Positions 7,395-10,289 of a stretch of DNA of 10,289 nucleotides are shown piece after piece. How positions within the stretch are numbered: position 1 is the first letter of the stretch; each line of letters begins with the position of its first letter. The stretch lies in contig DHWM01000003.1 of the NCBI GenBank assembly GCA_002413185.1, forward strand, positions 1,034 to 11,322, read 5' to 3'. Below the pieces are notes generated by a model that ran no database searches, was not told the DNA's origin, and worked only from the letters and a program-made list of their open reading frames with translations. The position numbers were made by a program, and so were the translations under genes. The DNA is from Actinobacteria bacterium UBA5182. Lineage in GTDB: Bacteria > Actinomycetota > UBA4738.

Positions 7395-7823
7395 ATGAGC
7401 GCCGAGAAGCCGGTCTGGATGGTCGAGGTGTCCGAGGGCTCGCTGCTGCGGAGCCGGGGCCCGGTCAGCTCGGGGATCAAGGGCCGGTTGGCCCTCGAAC
7501 CGAGCAGGCTGGTGTTCACACCGGAGAGCCCAGACGAGATCCCGGTGGCATTCCCGCTTCGCGATGTGAAGCGGGTCGGGAAGACCCCGGGCAGCCCTGT
7601 GGTGCAGGTTCGAATGAGGCGGCCCCACACACCTCGTGTGTTCTGGTTCTATTTCGTGGAACCGCCCCGGCTGGGGCCCGCCGAGGACCGGCGGCCCGTC
7701 GCCAACCTCAGCCCGTACAAGAGAGGCAAGACGAAGCTCGCCCTGTGGAACGACCTCCGCGGGGACGAGGTCGGCGAGTGGGTGGAGCGGATCCGAGGGG
7801 CCCAAGCGTCCGCCGAGCGCTGA
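7395..7823 (+). CDS. Conserved-looking hypothetical protein, possible PH/GRAM-like fold
   Basis: A 142-residue protein that I do not recognise. It has no signal peptide and no membrane segment. Residues 27-88 alternate in a way that suggests successive beta strands (GRLALEPSRLVF, EIPVAFPLRDVKRV, VVQVRM, RVFWFYF). A basic stretch follows at about 106-115, and the protein ends in an amphipathic helix (DEVGEWVERIRG, 124-135). Six or seven strands closed by a C-terminal helix, with the phrase 'IPLRDVKRV'-like strand turn, resemble bacterial PH or GRAM-like domains. This is inference from pattern only. It lies between argF and polX in the same direction with gaps of 63 and 64 bp, both holding possible promoters, so it may be a separate unit. 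Codon use matches its neighbours and gives no sign of recent transfer. Confidence 0.8.
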   Translation: MSAEKPVWMVEVSEGSLLRSRGPVSSGIKGRLALEPSRLVFTPESPDEIPVAFPLRDVKRVGKTPGSPVVQVRMRRPHTPRVFWFYFVEPPRLGPAEDRRPVANLSPYKRGKTKLALWNDLRGDEVGEWVERIRGAQASAER

Positions 7824-7843
7824 CGCGCGGCAAGGGACGGCGG

Positions 7844-7857
7844 CCCGAGCCCTCGGG
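7844..7857. terminator. Possible terminator hairpin before polX
   Basis: CCCGAG (7844-7849) and CTCGGG (7852-7857) form a perfect inverted repeat with two bases between. In RNA this would be a five-pair stem with the four-base loop GCCC. It starts 20 bases after the stop of the small hypothetical gene and lies upstream of the presumed polX promoter. No T-run follows. The call is weak and positional. Confidence 0.25.
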
Positions 7858-7875
7858 ATCGGTCCGACCGCTGGC

Positions 7876-7881
7876 TAGAAT
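7876..7881 (+). promoter_or_regulatory. Putative -10 element of polX (TAGAAT), leaderless arrangement
   Basis: TAGAAT is close to TATAAT (five of six) and ends exactly six bases before the polX ATG at 7888. Transcription would begin at or next to the A of the start codon. No Shine-Dalgarno sequence can fit between. The -35 region is poor: TCGGGA at 7853-7858 has three matches to TTGACA. An 11-bp palindrome, CGGTCCGACCG (7860-7870), lies between the two boxes. Confidence 0.5.
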
Positions 7882-7887
7882 CGAGCC

Positions 7888-9612
7888 ATGCCCCGTTCGA
7901 ACGAGGCCGTCGAGGCATTCCTCACCGAGTACGCGGACCTCATGTCCATCTCCGGGGGCGACGCCTTTCGGGTCAGGACGTACGAGAAAGCGGCTCGCTC
8001 GGTCGGGGGCTACCACGCCGACGTGGCCACGCTCGACCTCAAGGGAATCCTGGCCATCCCCAACGTGGGGAGCTCGATCGGCGAAAAGATCGCCGAGTTC
8101 CTGCGGTCTGGAACCGTCCACCAGCTCGATGAGCTGAGGGCGCGGATCCCGGCGGGGGTGCGGGAGATGATCTCGATCCCCACCCTGGGCCCCAAGAGGG
8201 CGATGGTCCTGTACCGGGACCTTCACATCGGCTCGGTGGGGGAGCTCGCCGATGCCATCCACTCGGGCATGCTGACCGGCCTCAAGGGCTTCGGTCCGAA
8301 GACGGAGGAGAACATCCTCCGGGGCATCGCGCTGATGCAGCAGGCGGGGGGACGGGTGCAGCTCGGCGTCGCCATGGACCTCGCGGAGGAGATCATCGGG
8401 GAGCTGTCCGCGGTCCGAGGTTGTTCGAAAGGCACACCCGCCGGTTCCCTCCGGCGAATGGCCGAGACCGTCGGGGACATCGACATCTTGGTGGCTTCCG
8501 ACGACGGGGAGCCCGTGATGGAGGCGTTCGCCTCCCTGTCCTACGTTCAGGACGTCATCGGCCGAGGTGACACCAAAACGTCGATCCGGACCGCGACGGG
8601 GCTCCAGGTCGACCTCCGGGTGGTCTCCCCGGCCGTGTGGGGCGCGGCCCTCCAGTACTTCACGGGGTCGAAGGCCCACAACATCAAGATTCGGGAGCGC
8701 GCCGTCCGCAAGAAGCTGAAGCTCTCCGAATATGGACTCTTCCACGCGGACACCGACGAGCTGATCGTGGCTCAGACCGAGGAGGAGGTCTACGAGCGCC
8801 TGGGCCTTCCGTGGATCGCCCCGACCCTCCGGGAGGACCGGGGAGAGATCGAGGCCGCGGTGCGGGGTGAGCTTCCCGCATTGGTTCGGCAGGCCGACAT
8901 CCGGGGCGACCTCCACACGCACACCGATCTCACCGACGGGCTGGCCCCACTCGAGCAGATGCTCGAGGCCGCGGCGGGGTTCCGGTACGCCTACTACGCG
9001 GTCACCGACCACGCCCCCAACCTGTACATGCAGCGGATGACCGACCACAAGATGCTCGCCCAACGCGACCGCCTTGGGAGTCTCCAGCCGAGGTACCCGA
9101 AGATGACGCTCCTGCACGGGACGGAGCTCAACATCGACCCCGAGGGCGGTGTTGACTGGGGGCCGGAGTTCCTGGAGGGCTTCGACGTCTGCGTGGCCTC
9201 GGTGCACTCGCACTTCAACCAGTCGAAGGACGAGATGACCGCCCGCATCGTCCGGGCCTGCCAGAACCCCCACGTCAACGTGATCGGGCATCCGACGGGC
9301 CGGCAGATCGGCTCGAGACCCCCTTTGGACTTCGACCTGGATGAGGTGTTCGCGGCCGCAGCCAGGACCGGCACGGCGCTCGAGATCAACTCGTTCCCCG
9401 ACCGGCTCGACCTCCGCGACGAGCACGTCATGTGGGCGAAGCGACACGGGGTGAAGTTCGCAGTCGACACCGATTCCCACTCCACCGTGCACCTGCCGTT
9501 CATGCGGTACGGGATCGGAACGGCCCAGCGCGGCTGGCTCACCAAGGACGACGTGATCAACGCATGGCCGCTGTCAAAGCTGCGGCGGTTCCTCCGAAAG
9601 GGCCGAGCCTGA
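7888..9612 (+). CDS. polX: Bacterial family X DNA polymerase with PHP nuclease domain
   Basis: A 574-residue PolX, the usual length of the bacterial enzyme, which fills short DNA gaps and, through its PHP domain, removes 3' ends; some homologues also cut abasic sites. An N-terminal helix-hairpin-helix region (about 1-155) contains IPNVGSSIGEKIAEFL (57-72) and the second hairpin GLKGFGPKTEENILRGI (131-147). The nucleotidyltransferase core has GS (186-187) and aspartates D197 and D199 (GDIDIL), with the third, D242, in QVDLRV; YFTGSKAHNIKIRERA (257-272) is a family hallmark. The C-terminal PHP domain (about 335-570) has H343 and H345 (DLHTHT), D350, H375 (TDH), E413, H440, H468 (GHPTGR) and D529/H531 (DSH), a full metal-binding set. 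Both activities are therefore likely intact. It belongs to cytoplasmic base-excision and gap repair. The ATG at 7888 is preceded by a close -10 element. The glycosylase gene overlaps its 3' end. Confidence 0.96.
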   Translation: MPRSNEAVEAFLTEYADLMSISGGDAFRVRTYEKAARSVGGYHADVATLDLKGILAIPNVGSSIGEKIAEFLRSGTVHQLDELRARIPAGVREMISIPTLGPKRAMVLYRDLHIGSVGELADAIHSGMLTGLKGFGPKTEENILRGIALMQQAGGRVQLGVAMDLAEEIIGELSAVRGCSKGTPAGSLRRMAETVGDIDILVASDDGEPVMEAFASLSYVQDVIGRGDTKTSIRTATGLQVDLRVVSPAVWGAALQYFTGSKAHNIKIRERAVRKKLKLSEYGLFHADTDELIVAQTEEEVYERLGLPWIAPTLREDRGEIEAAVRGELPALVRQADIRGDLHTHTDLTDGLAPLEQMLEAAAGFRYAYYAVTDHAPNLYMQRMTDHKMLAQRDRLGSLQPRYPKMTLLHGTELNIDPEGGVDWGPEFLEGFDVCVASVHSHFNQSKDEMTARIVRACQNPHVNVIGHPTGRQIGSRPPLDFDLDEVFAAAARTGTALEINSFPDRLDLRDEHVMWAKRHGVKFAVDTDSHSTVHLPFMRYGIGTAQRGWLTKDDVINAWPLSKLRRFLRKGRA

Positions 9613-10289
9613 CCGCGGGAGCCCTTCGACCCCTGGCTCGTTCCTTCTACGCCCGCCCCCCCGTGGTGGTGGCCCGAGACCTCCTGGGCCGGCTCCTGGT
9701 TCGGCCGGAGAGGGGCGGCGAGGCGCTGGTCGGGCGAATCGTGGAATGCGAGGCGTATCGCCAGGACGACCCGGCCAGCCATTCGTTCCGAGGCCGGACC
9801 GCCCGGACCGACGTCATGTTCGGACCGCCCGGCCATCTGTACGTGTACTTCACGTACGGCATGCACTACTGCATGAACGTCGTGACCGGACGGGACGGGG
9901 AGGGAAGCGCGGTGTTGCTGCGAGCGGTCGAGCCGGTCGAGGGCATTGATGAGATGCAGGAGCGGCGCCTCCTCACCGACCCTCGGCTCCTGTGCGCGGG
10001 GCCGGCCCGCCTCACCCGTGCCTTCGGTGTCGGGCGGGAGCACAACGGCACCGATCTCGTCCAAGGCGGCGATCTGTTCATCGCTCCAGGGCGACGCGTG
10101 GAGGGATCGAGGGTCGGCGTCTCCTCCCGCATCGGGATCACCGTGGCGATGGAGGAGCCGTGGAGGTTCTACGAAGCGGGGAGCCCCTTCGTGTCCCGCG
10201 GTCCCCGCGGACTCAGTCGCCGGGCGTCGGGGTCGGCGAGGGATCCGGCATCGGGGACGGAGTCGGCGATGGCGACGGAGAGGGCGAGG
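9564..10289 (+). CDS. mpg: 3-methyladenine/alkylpurine DNA glycosylase, AAG/MPG family (3' end open)
   Basis: Removes alkylated purines such as 3-methyladenine from DNA, leaving an abasic site for base-excision repair. Starting from RSFYARPP (first base 9639) the frame matches the AAG/MPG fold: VARDLLGRLL, then IVECEAY with the catalytic glutamate in EAY, SHSFRGRT, MFGPPGHLYVYFTYGMHYC with the tyrosines that intercalate at the lesion, the segment VLLRAVEPVEG, GPARLTRAFG, and WRFYEAGSPFVS near the end. ATG 9564 is the nearest canonical start before the conserved part and overlaps polX by 49 bases. CTG at 9609, sharing CTGA with the polX stop and preceded by GAAAGGG at a good distance, would give MTAGALRPLARSFYARP, much like typical family N-termini. 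Family homology ends near 10200, but no stop occurs before the edge, so at least 29 extra codons are read over an opposing gene. It is probably co-expressed with polX. Confidence 0.92.
   Translation, partial: MAAVKAAAVPPKGPSLTAGALRPLARSFYARPPVVVARDLLGRLLVRPERGGEALVGRIVECEAYRQDDPASHSFRGRTARTDVMFGPPGHLYVYFTYGMHYCMNVVTGRDGEGSAVLLRAVEPVEGIDEMQERRLLTDPRLLCAGPARLTRAFGVGREHNGTDLVQGGDLFIAPGRRVEGSRVGVSSRIGITVAMEEPWRFYEAGSPFVSRGPRGLSRRASGSARDPASGTESAMATERAR
10196..10210. terminator. Possible hairpin at the mpg / converging gene junction
   Basis: CCGCGG at 10196-10201 and again at 10205-10210, separated by TCC, can form a six-pair all-GC stem with a three-base loop. It lies where AAG/MPG family homology ends and two bases before the stop codon of the converging minus-strand gene. 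This is where a bidirectional terminator would be expected. There is no T-run. Confidence 0.3.
10213..10289 (-). CDS. C-terminal end of a Ser/Thr-Pro-rich protein (partial)
   Basis: Read on the minus strand from the right edge, one frame gives 24 residues that are almost entirely alternating Ser-Pro and Thr-Pro, ending in TPTPGD and a TGA (complement of 10213-10215). Such tails are common at the C-terminus or in linkers of secreted, cell-wall or membrane-anchored proteins of actinobacteria. The other two minus frames give Arg-rich or mixed sequence. The gene continues outside the window, so its function cannot be named. It converges on mpg, whose frame runs through it on the other strand. The regular dipeptide pattern favours this as the true coding frame of the last 77 bp, although a GC-rich hexanucleotide-like repeat could mimic it. 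Confidence 0.5.
   Translation of the reverse strand, partial: SPSPSPSPTPSPMPDPSPTPTPGD

Noticed and set aside
7894..7903. CGTTCGAACG as a LexA/SOS box for polX
   Set aside because: The actinobacterial SOS box is GAAC-N4-GTTC in the opposite arm order with a spacer. This palindrome has neither, and it lies within the coding sequence.
7708..9492. A 594-codon minus-strand open frame opposite polX
   Set aside because: It is antisense to a complete PolX with all catalytic residues. Its composition is His/Gly/Arg/Val-rich and without motifs.
1..10289. Mobile element, defence system, CRISPR array or RNA gene
   Set aside because: No transposase, integrase, terminal repeats, regularly spaced repeats, tRNA-like or rRNA-like sequence was found. 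The genes are housekeeping, repair and signalling genes with uniform composition.

Overview
The window is about 10.3 kb of very GC-rich, gene-dense chromosomal DNA. The third codon position is almost always G or C, intergenic gaps are short, and GTG starts are used. Four plus-strand genes have a TANNNT hexamer 6 to 11 bases before the start codon and no Shine-Dalgarno sequence, which is the arrangement of leaderless transcription. This fits an actinobacterial (Actinomycetota) chromosome, perhaps a deep-branching lineage. I cannot name the species. I see no IS element, phage gene, CRISPR array, tRNA or rRNA gene.

Layout. Positions 1-66 hold the last 21 codons of an unrecognised plus-strand gene. 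It converges on a large minus-strand gene (97-2721) for a three-PAS, GGDEF, EAL protein that should make and/or degrade cyclic di-GMP. A 156-bp divergent gap (2722-2877) carries the best promoter in the window. It drives pheS (2878-3966) and pheT (3963-6335), the two subunits of phenylalanyl-tRNA synthetase, which overlap by 4 bp. Then come argF, ornithine carbamoyltransferase (6405-7331), and a small unrecognised protein that could have a PH/GRAM-like fold (7395-7823). A bacterial family X DNA polymerase with a PHP nuclease domain (polX, 7888-9612) follows. A 3-methyladenine/alkylpurine DNA glycosylase of the AAG/MPG family starts inside or at the end of polX and runs to the right edge. The final 77 bp also encode, on the minus strand, the Ser/Thr-Pro-rich C-terminus of a converging gene.

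How they work together. PheS and PheT form the (alpha-beta)2 enzyme that charges tRNA-Phe. ArgF makes citrulline in arginine biosynthesis. In many actinobacteria pheST is followed by an argCJBDFRGH cluster, with mpg and tyrS not far away, so pheST-argF-mpg here looks like a contracted form of that neighbourhood. PolX and the glycosylase make a plausible base-excision-repair pair: one removes alkylated purines, the other fills short gaps and trims 3' ends. The cyclic di-GMP enzyme is a stand-alone signalling gene.

Most of the window is conventional housekeeping and repair. The points that deserve a second look are the consistent leaderless promoter pattern, the contracted arg cluster, the overlapping polX-mpg junction with an ambiguous start, the tail-to-tail overlap at the right edge, and small inverted repeats at the argF and polX promoters.
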